Source of the DNA: Athripsodes cinereus
Taxonomy: Eukaryota; Arthropoda; Insecta; Trichoptera; Leptoceridae
Reading direction: 5' to 3'
Assembly (NCBI GenBank): GCA_947579605.1
Contig: OX388310.1
Coordinates: forward strand, 1,736,001-1,800,000
Length of the DNA: 64,000 nucleotides
Shown here: piece by piece, positions 41,061-54,003 of the stretch
How positions within the stretch are numbered: the first letter of the stretch is position 1
Layout: each line of letters begins with the position of its first letter
Made by a program: the position numbers and the translations under genes
The notes under the pieces: generated by a model
Seen by the model: the letters and a program-made list of their open reading frames with translations, nothing else
Told to the model about the DNA's origin: nothing
Databases searched by the model: none

Positions 41061-41154
41061 TAGAGAGAATAATGATATACGACTTTATATTACTTATATA
41101 TATGTAAAGATACTCTATTCATTAATGTAGTGTATTAGTGTACTAACCAACAAT

Positions 41155-41230
41155 TTTTTTGTTGGCACGTAGAGGACAGCTTGTATGTATATTGAATGCT
41201 GCTGTTGGTCTGCTGGCTACCCCATTAGTG
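41155..41230 (+). repeat. Repeat family A, 3' half
   Basis: TTGTTGGCACGTAGAGGACA to GGCTACCCCATTAGTGGAA. Confidence 0.65.
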
Positions 41231-43294
41231 GAATATTCTAACATACTTATACTATTGTAACGAAATATTCTTATTTGTAAAAAAACTAGAAAATTGAAAA
41301 TCTAAAAAAATAATTAACGGTAAACATCGAATTTCGGAAAAAAGTTGGATAAATTTAAATAAGTATTTCGTTCAAATATTATGTTACGGAATTCTACTAC
41401 TTGTGCAATAATACAAAAAATAAATAAAATATATTCCATTACAGGATTCCATTGTTATAAAAATGACAAATACTTAAAAAAAAAATCTAACACACGTGTA
41501 AATATACCTAAGCATGTATTAACCCTTTAATGACGTAGGTGCTCAAAATGTATCCATTAGTTTTAACACAAGATGTTAATTTATGGGGTTTACCCCAAAG
41601 CGATAGGTGTAAATAAATAATTCATCTCCAGCAGGTTAAAGGGGTCGGCAGCCACAGTAATGGGTCAACATTGCCTGGATTAATGTCCCAACAATGGGAC
41701 AAAAAGGTCCCACAAACACTTTCTGTTATCCCGTTTATGTACCTTGTACAATGTATGTATGTACATAAAAACCTTCTTTTCCTCATTGTGACACTATAAT
41801 CACAAAACTGTTGCCATTTTATGTAATTTTATACAAAGAAAATGATTGTCTGTACATTTGAAGAATTTTCATCCCATGATGACATTTTCTAGTAAAAAGC
41901 AATTAGGTTCTGCCTGGTGGAATCTCTGCAGTACAACCAGTTTAAATTTCATGTATTTTTTTTTTGTTTGATTATATTTGAATGAAATATTTTTTAATTA
42001 TTTCTTTTACCACGAACACTGCAAAGCCAGTAGATAAATAAGTAAATCAATATATTTTTTTTATTATTTTTAGACATTCTTTCATAATAGAACAAAGATC
42101 ATTAGTTTAACATTTGAAAAAAAAAAACACATAATACACCACCATAGAAAGGAAGTACCTACGCAAAAATATTACATATTATCTTCACTTTGTACAATAC
42201 AGGGTTAAAATCATTCCAGTATTTTATTTTTGTTTGTTTGGTAGAATGGAAGATAAATACCAACCTAATAATAATATGTTTACTTTCTGTTGGATAGCTG
42301 GCGGGGATATTGTTATTATAATTATATAGTCGTTGTATTGTTGGTTATATGAAGCACAGTAGGTAGCCTCATCTCACCTAATGAAAGAATAATGAGGGAT
42401 CTTAATGATGAGGAAAGGAAAGATTTAGAATCAGGGACGCAGAGTTTCATGATTTAATTATTCATATATTATTTGAATGAAAAGGGTGTGCTGCATTTGG
42501 ATTTTACATTATTGCTGAAATGTGAATAAAATTTAAATATCTATATATTTTATTTATTAATAGTATTGGTACACAAGTAGAATTCCATGATTTGGCAAAT
42601 TAGAACAAGCGTTATGATCTATTATAGATTAAACGTCACAAGAGAGACATCTTTCAACTTTTTAGGTTATTATCAGTCTCTTACAGTTGTTGACTATCTT
42701 ATTCGGGATGTCAAACTTAATTAATTTTAACGGGATACGCAATAAGTGGTTCTATTTCTTTTTTAATCCACGAAACATAAAATATGATAATTATTAAATG
42801 TGCAATATTATAAAAATGAACTAAGCTACACACAGTGATTTTATTACATTTTCACACTTTGACTTTTAGAGTGACGTTAATGCAAGCTGTTAATAGCACT
42901 TCACTTTTTGACGTATATGTAATTTTAACGGGGCAAGTTTCAGATAAATTTACACTAGGATTTTAAGAGATAGTATTTTTATTTAAAAAAAAAGTAATGT
43001 GCTATGCAACTGACAATAGACACCTGTAACTTGACCAAAATTTCCTATATGTTTAAAAAACTGTTTCCTCTCATACCAGTGGCTCAACTACTGACTGAGG
43101 AAATTACAAAAAAAAATACCATTGCATTCTAATATAATATTTGTCTACTATATAATATTGTTGTATTGTTGTTTTATTATTGAATAAATAATAAAAAAAT
43201 AAATAGCAGGATCCGATCTACGAAAAAAACTGTGCCTCAACACGTCAACCTCAATCTGAAATAATAATGTTTATGTGTTGAGACTTATACCTTA
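41231..43294. other. No gene recognised
   Basis: TTAACCCTTTAATGACG at 41520 looks like a piggyBac-like left end without a secure partner. The rest is AT-rich with homopolymer runs. Confidence 0.4.
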
Positions 43295-44301
43295 TACAGA
43301 GGTGTGCAGATTATTAGACTCAACCAAAAATTTATAATTTTTTCGTATTGTATGCTAAATTTTGGTGGCAATTTACAGTTTAACCGCAAATTTATTATAA
43401 ATTTATATCAAATATATTTACTTATATATAATAATTATAAAAATAATAAGTAAACATTGTTTTTTTTTTGTTTCTGGCAACCATTAAACGAATGACCTGT
43501 AAAAAACTATCATTCGCAATTTGGAAGCTGTCAAGTCTGGATTGCTATTCCGTGTTTTTAATTAAAATTGTTTTACAAGTTTTTGTTCTATTTTACTTTA
43601 TATTAATTATTTTAGTTACTGTTTACATTTATTTACATTTATACACATTAAATACTGAATTAAACACATTAAAACGTTTCTTTTTGAACTGATATAAAAA
43701 TATTAAGTCATGGGCAAGTTGAGTGATTTTTCTCCGAGAAAAGTGGGGCAAGTTAAAGTTTTATTGACTGAAACTGATTATTCACAGCGAATAATAGCGA
43801 GTAAAATCAATATATCCCAAAAATCAGTCAGCAGAATAAAAAAATCTCTTCAAGAAAATATCACATACGGGAGCAAACGAGTAGGAAATTGCGGCGCAAA
43901 GTCAATCCTGACCTCCAGATCGAAAAAAAAACTAGTTTCCATGTCGCTGAAGAATCGAAAACTCACTTTGAAGGATTTAAGTTACCGAATGAGGGAAGAA
44001 GGAGTAAATATAACTGCCAGTTGCGTGAAGAGAACACTTGTAAAAGAAGGGTTACCAGCTCAACCTCCTAGAAAAAAGGCTAAAATCACACCAAGAATGG
44101 CAAAGCAACGCTTGATTTGGGCTAAAAATCTGGAACCCATGACTGGAGTGGATTGGGATAAGGTGCGAATTAAATATAACATGATTAATTTACAAAAGAG
44201 TTATAAAACATGATAATTATTTCATGGTATTGAACTTCCGTAATTTATGCGTCAAAACGTAAAAAAATGTGTTTGAGTCTAATAATCTGCACACGTCTGT
44301 A
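43295..44301 (+). mobile_element. Tc1-like transposon, internally deleted
   Basis: TA at 43295-43296 and 44300-44301 flanks 1003 bp with inverted ends CAGAGGTGTGCAGATTATTA and CAGACGTGTGCAGATTATTA, each followed by GACTCAA. TA duplication and CAG termini are the Tc1/mariner pattern. Confidence 0.9.
43710..44213 (+). CDS. Truncated Tc1-like transposase (DNA-binding half)
   Basis: 167 codons. Residues about 10-115 carry the paired helix-turn-helix DNA-binding region (QRIIASKINISQKSVSRI; LTLKDLSYRMREEG with CVKRTL). The frame then reaches QRLIWAKN and GVDWDKV, just before the first catalytic Asp in Tc1 proteins, and jumps to a short tail RIKYNMINLQKSYKT that could be the normal C-terminus. The DDE catalytic core is missing, so it cannot transpose by itself; it could still bind the inverted ends. 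Confidence 0.8.
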   Translation: MGKLSDFSPRKVGQVKVLLTETDYSQRIIASKINISQKSVSRIKKSLQENITYGSKRVGNCGAKSILTSRSKKKLVSMSLKNRKLTLKDLSYRMREEGVNITASCVKRTLVKEGLPAQPPRKKAKITPRMAKQRLIWAKNLEPMTGVDWDKVRIKYNMINLQKSYKT

Positions 44302-44897
44302 CGTATCACAAAAAAATTAGGAATTTTAGTTGCTCAGTAATTTATAGAAAGCAAGAATATCGTCGTAGAGTTTGAATTTCAATTCAACAAGCTTTTATAA
44401 GTTGGTAAATTGTCGTAGAGCATACTCCAATCATGACTTAGTTATATTCTTCTGACCTTTAATTCTCTGATCTGCAACAAGCCTAGTTTTTTTCTTCCTT
44501 GCATCTTGCTCTTCTTTTCAGATCTATGTAAGTATGTGAAACTTTATAACACGTAAAATTAAAAAAAAAATCGATTACATGCAAGTATTTTTTGCAACTA
44601 TCATAATTAATTTGCGTAATGTGAATTCGCGTTGAATTAACGTTTACGTGCAAAAGCTTCATCAAGCTTAATGAAATTAATTAACACGCCTACCTTAATA
44701 TTAAAACTTATTATATATGTAGCCACGATACATTTTATTTTTAATTACTCGCAAATAATTTGTGTCAAACAGTTTTAAAAAATTATTAGTTGATAGTCGA
44801 AAATTAAAATTATTCGAGTTAACGAGCGTCAATAGTGTAATGATTTATGATTTAACGTTTCAGTCCCAGTTGACCGAAGTAATAATTCTTTGCCGGG
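44302..44897. other. Nothing recognised
   Basis: AT-rich. ATTCTTTGCCGGGC at 44885-44898 is the family A terminus touching the next LINE. Confidence 0.4.
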
Positions 44898-45560
44898 CAA
44901 GTTGACGAACGTGTGTACTTGGGTAGTTTGTTCACGAGAGATGGGAAGTGTGAAAGCGATATTGAAACAAGAAAAGTTGCTGGCAATAAGGTAAATGGTG
45001 CAATCCGACCAATAATTGCAAATAGAAACATATCTACCACAGCTAAAAGCTTGATGCACTCTGCTATCTTAGTGCCAACACTCATGTATGCAAGTGAGAC
45101 GTGGACATGGTTGAAGAAGGATGAAAGTGGCATAAATGCAGTAGAAATGAAATCGTTGAGAAGGATGTGTGGTAAAAGTCTGAGAGATCGTGTGCGTAGC
45201 AGTGATATACGAAAGGAATGTGGAATGAAAGTTGGTGTGGTTACAAGGATGAATGTAAATAAGTTACGATGATTTATGGGCACGTGGAAAGAATGAATGA
45301 GGTTAAAATGACCAAGAAGATATATTTGGCTGAGAGGAATGGTGCTCGGAGACGTGGACGTCCGAGAATTAAATGGCAAGATCATTTAAATCAAATCCTA
45401 CAGGATGGTCACGTGTTGAGCACATTGAACAGGAGAGCATGCATGAGGAATTGTATGACAGTGACGGAAGCGAAAGATGTATGCAAGGATAGAAGGAAGT
45501 GGCGCTCGATCCTTTCTGCCTACCCCGCGAGGGAAGCGGCGTGATGGTATGTATGTGCGT
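44898..45560 (+). pseudogene. RTE-like LINE C-terminus, one frameshift
   Basis: From VYLGSLFTRDGK to SAYPAREAA and the stop at 45542-45544. At about 45269 a G-to-A change creates a stop and a one-base insertion shifts the frame (normal NKLRWFGHV). About 215 codons survive, followed by a TATG-rich tail. Nearly the same as the minus-strand copy at 49433-50062. Confidence 0.88.
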
Positions 45561-46484
45561 ATGATAATTCTTTGCCGAATGTTTCACAGAAGATAATATC
45601 AATTTTCAAGAGTAAAGCAAAGAGTGGAGTACAAGATATGTGTGATGATGTTTTTGGCTGTAAAGGGTGTACTTATTACCATCCTATTTGTCGGAGAATT
45701 GCGAGATCGAGAAAATCAGTGAAAGACGGCTCATGCTTCGCTCAGCACAGGGTGAGGCAAAAGGGAGACTAATTGAGCATCTCGATCCGCAGAACGAGCT
45801 TTGGATATAGATCGTACTGTGTTGCGAGTCCCAAATGCCGAAACAAGCTGCCTTTGGGTCTTCGAGAGGAGGTGAACGAGCTTTAAAAAAGCTGATGATG
45901 CATATTTTTGCTGGGAGTTTTGGGTGATAGACGAGTAAGTTATACAGCGCCCTTGAGGTCATGATATATAATTCGGATACTTTAATAGCAGATTGTTCGT
46001 TAATATTTCCTGAAGCACTTTTTAATATGGTACTGAAGTGTATCTAAGCGAATATGTGATACTAATATGCAATATTAATTTGGTATTTGTACCGTAGGCA
46101 AAATCCGAAGCAACCATTTGTCATAATCGTTCATAGCACTGACAGCAAGCAAACGAAGCACTTCATAACAATACGAACATCATGTACATCATATAATGTA
46201 ATTCACAATAGGCAGTAGTTATATGTAAATTTAACACATGAAACAACCATAAAACACTTAGAAAACCACGTCACCTTATTTCCGTTTAGCGCTAACGAAT
46301 AATGTCACGTTGTCTTTTCTCAGCCTTTTATGGTAGTTTATGGTAGTGTTACATTTACATACATAATCTCATAAATTGGTTAATTTTAAAAATAACATCG
46401 GATCCATTAATTGGAATCAAGCAACTAGTGCATATGTTTATCTTTGTGTTGAATTTTAGTTTGTTTCTAATATATTTTTTCTTA
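45561..46484. other. Unrecognised, moderately GC-rich at 45600-45960
   Basis: A 66-codon + frame (45572-45772) with a Cys cluster (CDDVFGCKGC...PICRRIA) has no family I recognise; possibly an old exon or transposon fragment. Confidence 0.25.
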
Positions 46485-46600
46485 CTTACTTAGTAACTGC
46501 TTCTCAATTGCTGGATATAGACCTCTTCTAAACTTTTCCACACTCTTTGATCCCGAGCAACACGATACCACTGTTTTCCCATCATTTGGACAGTATCGTT
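46485..46600 (-). pseudogene. LINE C-terminus, family H
   Basis: The minus strand reads VNDTVQMMGKQWYRVARDQ, then RVWKSLEEVYIQQLRS and a (GTAA)n tail. Confidence 0.75.
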
Positions 46601-48834
46601 AACCCGGGACGACTCAGATTTTTTCTTAATAAAATTAATTTAATCCAACCGTTGGTCGATACCATTGAATGGAATAAGGAAAAAAACAATAATAATGAAC
46701 AAATTGAAAACGAACTACTATTTTGGTTATGAGCTCAGTTACCTAATTATGTTTCCACCATTGAATGCAACAACCACTTTATCACAAGGGCGACAGGCGT
46801 AGTAAGGAGAATTTATTATGTATTCTATAACAGTTTGTCATTTCTAATGTTAAATTAATTATTACTAGTTGCACATCTAAGAAGTCAAATTTGTAATATC
46901 AGCTTAATACTTATATACCTAAAAGTTTTTGATAAAACTTTTTGCTTATTTGAGAACCTTTTGTACCTGATAAACTAATCTTCTTCTTCTTCCTGTGCCA
47001 TGCCAGGTACCACCGACGTTGACGATCACTCAGGTGAAAACCTCCCTGTCCTGTGCTGCTCTGAAGAGGTCATCCATCGTCCTCATCCCGGTAAACTCTG
47101 TAATATTTAATTTAAATGATATTTAATGATAAACAAATATTTAATTTAAATAAACAAAAAAATAAATAATGCAAAAAATAAGCCTATTTTATAATTCGAC
47201 GTAATGTATGTACATAGATGAGAAAGCTCTCAAAAGCATTTTCATAAAACTGAGTGAAAATACCTGTACTAAGATGGGTATATTTTACTTAATTATTTAT
47301 TTTCTAGTTAACAAGATAATTCCATCGACTTTGTAAGTGACGCATGTTTCCTTAAAAGGATTATTCCATCATTAATATAACCTACATTTACTACAACTTT
47401 TACCTACTGCTACATAATTTCAGCATTACAATGTAGGTAATTATTATTATTATCATTTTACTATCCCAAGTAGAAGCACATTTAGAACATTATTGAAGGA
47501 ATGCGTATTCCGCAGTAATAGATAAGAATAAAAATTCCTTCACATCTTAAGATTATTATGAATGTATGTCATATACTTGTTTATTATATTATATTGTTTT
47601 GTATTTGGATTCAAGATTGTCACGCATTTAAAATAGGGTGTAATAATTATTGTTTTAAACTACACGATATATTGCAACTTACTAAACAATATAGACACTT
47701 GATACACCTTTTATCTTATTAAAAAAAAAATATATGACTGAATGTTTGCTGCACGCATATTATTATGATATATTTTTTTTCTTTTCTATCTTTTATTAAT
47801 AGTTTTTATTTCTACTTAAAATATGTTTCAAACTATGTTTTTGTGTGTTAGCGATGGCTGCTAGTGCGACATGCTAGTGAGAACTAATGAATGAGCGGAA
47901 TGTGCGATACTTAAATTATTGACTTAACTGTGGTACATGTTTGTGGATGACAGCTGATTTATGAACGGCTGACATGACTAAGATTATTATATAAACGGAA
48001 CTAGAATGTCAAATATTTTTTAGTTTTTATAATTGTAATAAGTTGTATTATTATTACATTATTTTATCCCTCTGAAGGTATTTTTCTGATTGATACCATG
48101 TAATTTTAAAAATTGACCTGGATGTTGATTTTAGATGTTGTAAAGCGCCCTTCAAGTGGTATTATCACAGTACAGCGCAATATTATTATTATTATAAAAA
48201 CACTGAGACCATAACAGCTTTTGGCCAAGGCGGTCTCAGCAGGAAAAATGAAAAAATAAAAGGCAAAAAAAAAACAAAGAAACGCTAAGTCAAAAAAAAT
48301 AATAAAAAATATCATCAAAAAGTGAGAGAATCAAAGAAGAATCTCTATCCTGGCGACAAAGTCATTGTATGTTATGTTGAAAATATCGACATGAACATTC
48401 AAATTATTAAATATAAATAATTTTCATGGGTTTATTACCATTTTTATTTCACAAAATTCATATGAAGATTTGTCTGAAATACGCTGTATTGTAATTGTAC
48501 CTACATAAAACGCATGAACATAATAATATAATCATTCACGCATTACATAACATAACAATACATAATAATATATCATTGTATTGTAATTTCGGTATTTACC
48601 TGTCTCTGGATAATGTTTCAGGAGATGTCGTCTTTAGGATATACATAGAAATTATAATACCTTATAGAATATGCGAAGGATAATAATAATAATAATAAGT
48701 ACAGATTGTAATACGTAGCTACATTGTACATCCCAAAATCTATTTGTAATTAATCGTGTCACGAAAATATTTTACACATAATCTTAAACCTAGTATATGG
48801 TGTTATTCTTTGTACAAAACATGTCCCTTCTATT
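46601..48834. other. No gene recognised
   Basis: A GC-richer stretch at 46985-47100 has short frames only. Otherwise AT-rich with simple runs. Confidence 0.4.
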
Positions 48835-49080
48835 ACTAATCACGGCATAACCCACAAGTGGGATAGCAAGCAGATCAGCCATATGTAACAAACATGCAAG
48901 CCGTCCTCTCAGCGCCAGCAAAACCTCATAGCTGATGGATGTCAAACCTCATAGCTGAATTTAAGATATGTAATGTCTTTGTTTTTTCGAAAGCCTGCCA
49001 TTCATTGTTTTTTTTTGTTTTCTGGTTGTATTTTTGCATTAGTTCGACAGTTGAAAACTTACGGAAAAGAGTGGGAGAAT
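48835..49080 (-). repeat. Repeat family A, diverged but complete
   Basis: CACGGCATAACCCACAAGTG to GAAAACTTACGGAAAAGAGT; an internal CAAACCTCATAGCTGA segment is duplicated. Confidence 0.7.
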
Positions 49081-49239
49081 AATTTATTTATTGAATAATT
49101 TTAAAATTTATAATGCATCTATTGATTTTATAATGATATTTTTTTTATTTTATTTCTTTTGTTTATTATTTCAATTGTTATAATAGTATTCCCTGATTAC
49201 TGTTTGCTCTTCGACACTATAAATTATTTAATATATTGT

Positions 49240-49408
<169 letters not shown>

Positions 49409-49409
49409 G

Positions 49410-49432
49410 CATACATACATACATACATACCA
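49410..49432 (-). repeat. (CATA)n tail of the adjacent RTE-like LINE
   Basis: CATACATACATACATACATAC directly before the inverted stop codon of the LINE. Confidence 0.85.
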
Positions 49433-50062
49433 TCACGCCGCTTCCCTCGCGGGGTAGGCAGAAAGGATCGAGCGCCACTTCCTTCTATCCTTGCATACAT
49501 CTTTCGCTTCCGTCACTGTCATACAATTCCTCATGCATGCTCTCCTGTTCAATGTGCTAAACACGTGACCGTCCTGTAGGATTTGATTTAAATGATCTTG
49601 CCATTTAATCCTCGGACGTCCGCGTCTCCGAGCACCATTCCTCTCAGCCAAATATATCTTCTTAGTCATTCTGTCCTCATTCATTCTTTCCACGTGCCCA
49701 AACCATCTTAACTTATTTACATTCATCTTTGTTATTACACCAACTTTCATTCCACATTCCTTTCGTATATCACTGTTACGCACACGATCTCTCAGACTCT
49801 TGCCACACATCCTTCTCAACGATCTCATTTCCACTGCATTTATGCCACTTTCATCCTTTTTTAACCATGTCCACGTCTCACTTGCATACATAAGTGTTGG
49901 CACTAAGATAGCAGAGTGCACCAACCTTTTAGCTGTGGTGGATATGTTTCTATTTGCAATTATTGGTCGGATTGCACCATTTACCTTATTGCCAGCAACT
50001 TTTCTCCTTTCAATATCGCTTTCACACTTCCCATCTCTCGTGAACAAACTACCTAAGTATTA
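49433..50062 (-). pseudogene. RTE-like LINE C-terminus, open frame, 5' truncated
   Basis: 204 codons from MFTRDGKCESDIERRK to SAYPAREAA without a break, the best preserved copy of this family here. It lacks the endonuclease and RT catalytic domains. At its truncated edge ACAAACTACCTAAG occurs twice (about 50044 and 50062), possibly from the insertion process. Confidence 0.88.
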
Positions 50063-50734
50063 CAAACTACCTAAGGGAGAATAATGGAGTATTTATAATT
50101 GAAATTTTTGAAAATTGACCCTAGACCTGGACCCTGGACCTAGACTCTAGACATAAAACATTAGGGGAAGTGAGATTTAGATATACTTACTTATTTATTG
50201 CAAACTTTGTTTATTCTACGATTCTTTGATATTTGAAATTTTTTTATAAAACCTCAACGATTTCTCTTACTTATTTTTATTGCAAAATTAATAATAATTC
50301 GTCACGTAGTAGGAAGAATATGCAAAATAGGAAGAACAAGTAAAAAAAATAAGAAGTTGAAAAAGTAATAGGAAGTCACAAGAGGATAAAGAAAGAGAGA
50401 CAGTGCAAAAGAAGGACTGGAAGCAATGGGGGAGAGGAAATTGTATGAAAGAAAAATGAGCAATCTCAACATAGTACTACTTTTTAGTGACAGACCTATA
50501 TTTTAATGCCAGGGATGAATGATATAAACGCGATAAAAATATCATTATTTTTATTTTATCACAAAAAAAAACATTTTGAATGTTATTATTCATCATAATT
50601 TAACTATATTATTGAGATTTGTCTTCCTTCTAGGGTAACCTGCCCACAATGTATATATTTCAAGGAATAGTGTAATATTGTTTTTGTTAATAGATTCATT
50701 GTAACAGTAAAATACGAAATTCGATTTCTCTTAC
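50063..50734. other. Nothing recognised
   Basis: Includes a short tandem GACCCTAGACCTGGACC run near 50118. Confidence 0.4.
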
Positions 50735-50990
50735 TTTTTACATGACCGTCCTTGAGAATTTGATCCATGTAGGTACTACTCAGACGCCCGCGCTTCCTAA
50801 CATCCCCTCTTTCAAATAGGAATATCCTCTTTGTCACCCTTTCCTCACTCATTCGTTCAATATGTATGTCAAAACCATCATATGTGTATATAGGTATGTG
50901 AAATTGTATGAATGCAAAGAAAGTATGTAAGGATAAATCTACATGATGTTCCGTTCTCTCTGCCTTCCCCACTTGGAATACGGCGTTAGG
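50735..50990. pseudogene. RTE-like LINE end with inverted 5' part
   Basis: 50735-50880 reads on the minus strand (IERMSEERVTKRIFLFERGD, DQILKDGHV). 50885-50990 reads on the plus strand (the MRNC to SAFPTWNTA equivalent, then GGGTATT). The two halves are adjacent parts of one LINE in opposite orientation. Confidence 0.75.
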
Positions 50991-51069
50991 GTATTAAAAT
51001 AATTTATAAAGTTTAAAACATTAAAAAGCTAAAAAGGTGGAAACCAAAACATTTCCATGTTCAATCATT

Positions 51070-51175
51070 TGGAATACAGAGCAGAAATAATCACCTCCAT
51101 TCAAATAGACTGCGCCAATCAAGTTAATTTTTCTCACGACATTCCAACTGACATTAGTTAAGATCGTCGGAAACA
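51070..51175 (-). pseudogene. LINE C-terminus, family C, degraded
   Basis: ACAGAGCAGAAATAATCACC to CTGCGCCAATCAAG matches the inverted LAQRRSEWRR...SA region. Confidence 0.5.
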
Positions 51176-51636
51176 TTGTAGATAGAAGAATGTTTAATCT
51201 TTTTTATCAACTTTCAATGAACATTTTCTAAAAATACTAACATAATATAAAATAAAATTTTACACTCGGTGATTCTCATCCCTATTTTGGTACAGAGGAT
51301 ACCTAATGATATAATTTCATGGCGTATAACCCCCGAAATAAGCTTTGTAATAATCAAAAGTCAAAAAATAATAATAATACATAAAGCTCACAATAATGCG
51401 AGCTTTTATTTCTGATATTTATGTCACCTGTCACTCGAACAATCATTGTTACATTTTTTACAGTATTATATTTATGTAGTTAGGCAAAAATTGTGTCGTC
51501 TGGAAAATTGAAATTACCCAGAAAAAAAAATGTTGATATGTTCGTCGTGTTAGTTTCTATGACTTGCTTTGAAAGCTTTTTTGTAAGATATTTTATCAAA
51601 TCTTATAAATTAAACTCACGCCGAAACTAATCTGTT
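51176..51636. other. Nothing recognised
   Basis: AT-rich. Confidence 0.4.
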
Positions 51637-51985
51637 TATTCAAGTATCCCAATACTTCTATATGGCTGTGAGTCTTGGCACTTTACCAAGGCTCAAGAGC
51701 GTAATATACTCTGTTTCGAAAATCAAAGTGTCTTAGAAGGATTTTGGATGTGACGAGTGGGTGGTAAAAACATGTAAAAAATGATACTGTCTGTCAGCCC
51801 ACTCAGCATAGATCTGTAGTCTCTGCAATAGAGAAGGGGAACATCGTTCCTATGACAAGGGCATCAGAGCAAAAGGAACATTGTTGTAAGAGGTAACTCC
51901 ATTGGTGCAGAAGCGCTCTGAATGGAGAAGGCCAGTTTCTGAGCTGTGATACCGAGATGATCGTTGAAGAGCGAGATAATGTCAT
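51637..51985 (+). pseudogene. LINE C-terminus, family C, internally deleted
   Basis: ILLYGCESWHFTKAQE-type start, IEKGNIV joined to SYDKGIRAKGTL. About 70 bp coding for the RWSWLGHVLRM to RRPGRP segment is missing compared with 54004-54454. Confidence 0.7.
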
Positions 51986-52713
51986 TTAATTCTTGGGCAG
52001 CTGTGTCTCAGGGAACTCTTTTTTATCAGCTAATTATTTTTTCTTACTCACTCAGACGTCATTCGTCTTTCAACGTCCCAATCATCAATATTTTGAATAT
52101 TTACTCATAATGGAAGATAAATTCTTCACCGGGTTATAAAGCCAATTTAGGAGTATTTAAATTAGCTTTATTTTATGATGAACTTAAAATGAACTCCTCT
52201 CAAGTACCGTCAATCGACAATATTAATTACTGGATTTTGACTTATGTAATAATTGTATCTGTTGTCATAAAGGTATTTTAAAACTGTTTGTTTAAGAGAC
52301 ATTTCAAAATAAAAATAAATAAATAATATAATTAAAATCGAACTGTTAATTTCTAGCTTCCAAATACCAAATTTATTTTCCTTTACATTCACAAGTATAA
52401 GCAACATTCGTTATAACATTTACAATACACAAGAAATAACTGTAAAACAAGTGTAATACAATAATAATATAACTGTAATTACCGGACACTTGGTGTTAAA
52501 TCCATTCTAATTACACACTACATACTAACAACTTAGTACCGTAACCCTGCGGGCGGTATAACTGATCCCATCTGGGCAGCAGAAGGAGGCAAACCTGTGG
52601 AGGTTTTATGCAATAAGTATCTACATATATCTGCCGGAATAATTATATTATGAAACAACGAAAACATACTACAAACATACACATACAGCTAATCTTTTAG
52701 TGTGGCATTGAAA
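51986..52713. other. Nothing recognised
   Basis: No supported feature. Confidence 0.4.
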
Positions 52714-53015
52714 AAAGACCCACCTCACACCCAGATATCTTAGGAGTCGTAGACTTTTGAAGGATTTGTTTATAACTCAAATTTTGGTGTATGTACCTAA
52801 CCTAGTTCCTTTTTTATCTACATTTTTTTTTTCTTTGCACCTCCTCTCCAGTCTCCTTACTTAAACGTTTATAGTGATATTCGCACAAAATTGGGTAAGT
52901 AAGAAATCAAGCCTCTGTGATAAAATTGTCCTTTGTTTATTAATTGTATGAAATATTAATATAATCTGTATAAAACATCTTGTAATCAATGAACAGTAAA
53001 GAATAAATCTCTGTT
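52714..53015. repeat. Family D fragment and a LINE/SINE tail
   Basis: 52714-52758 holds AAAAGACCCACCTCACACCC. 52890-53015 ends CTTGTAATCAATGAACAGTA, then AAGAATAAAT (+). Confidence 0.5.
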
Positions 53016-53029
53016 ATCTCTCTCATCGC

Positions 53030-53235
53030 CCTCAACGCTCCTCTCGGGAGCACAGGGCAGAAGAAAGCCTCCTCCATTCAGAACGTCTCTGCGCCAATTG
53101 CGTCACCTCTTTCCACGGCATTCCTTGTGCTCTGATATCGTTGTCATAGGAATGGTGTATTGTGAAAGAGGGACGCCCGGGCCGACGGAACCCTTACGGA
53201 CGGAAGAACAGTGCTCTTTTTGGCCAACTATCATT
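53030..53235 (-). pseudogene. LINE C-terminus, family C
   Basis: CAACGCTCCTCTCGGGAGCA at left is the inverted REER stop region. It continues to ACAGTGCTCTTTTTGGCCAA (inverted WPKRALF). Confidence 0.8.
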
Positions 53236-53787
53236 TTGCTATCAAAATGAGACATATTTATAGATATTTCAACAAAAATCGTTTGAATTCACTATTTACA
53301 CTGCAAAAACTACTATAAATAAAAAAAAACATAATAAACCAGCTTTCATACGTAGTGACCTTAGTTATTTGAAAGAAAAATTGCGGAGCTGCTGATGAAA
53401 CAACATTATTGTATTATTCTCGGATTGTTTCAAAATAACGTTGGATTGTGAGATTGTACTAATTGTATTGTGTAGGGTTTGCTTTAATAATAATAATGGT
53501 TGGTAATCACTAATCGGACGCTAGGATTGAGAATTAAGCACATTACTTTGCGGTCTGAATCTGGGGTGCAAATGATGCGACCGTTACGTTACGTCTATAG
53601 TAAGTAGTAAGGTTGTGTGTTTGTTGTTGTGTTTGCTAATTTAATTTGCCTACTAAGGTCATAGTCATGTGTTTTGGAGACATGTGTTCTACTCGTTGGA
53701 AATAATTGCACGTTGCACTTGTGGAAATGCATTGATTATATTTACATTACACAATGTTTTGCTGGAATTCATATGTCTATATTTATA
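53236..53787. other. Nothing recognised
   Basis: No supported feature. Confidence 0.4.
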
Positions 53788-53972
53788 TCATCATGAAATC
53801 TCCCATAAGTGGGGTAGCCAGTAGCCCGTTATAAACGTCAGTTTCTTCTTTATTTCAATAAAAATAAGACATTTAGGATGGGTGTCATATCTCAACGCTG
53901 AATAGAGGATTTTTGATATTTTATTCATGATGTTTTGTGACTACTTGCCCTTTACAGAATAATCGAAAACTT
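53788..53972 (-). repeat. Repeat family A
   Basis: CATAAGTGGGGTAGCCAGTA to TAATCGAAAACTTACTGG. Confidence 0.7.
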
Positions 53973-54003
53973 ACTGGTAGGTATATTAATGCATCAGGAC
54001 AAA

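Noticed and set aside
41519..42210. Second piggyBac-like MITE
   Set aside because: The left end TTAACCCTTTAATG is good, but the proposed right end (ACAGGGTTAA) matches poorly.
45572..45772. Zinc-finger-like small gene
   Set aside because: The Cys pattern matches no family I know, and no splice sites or start context support a gene.
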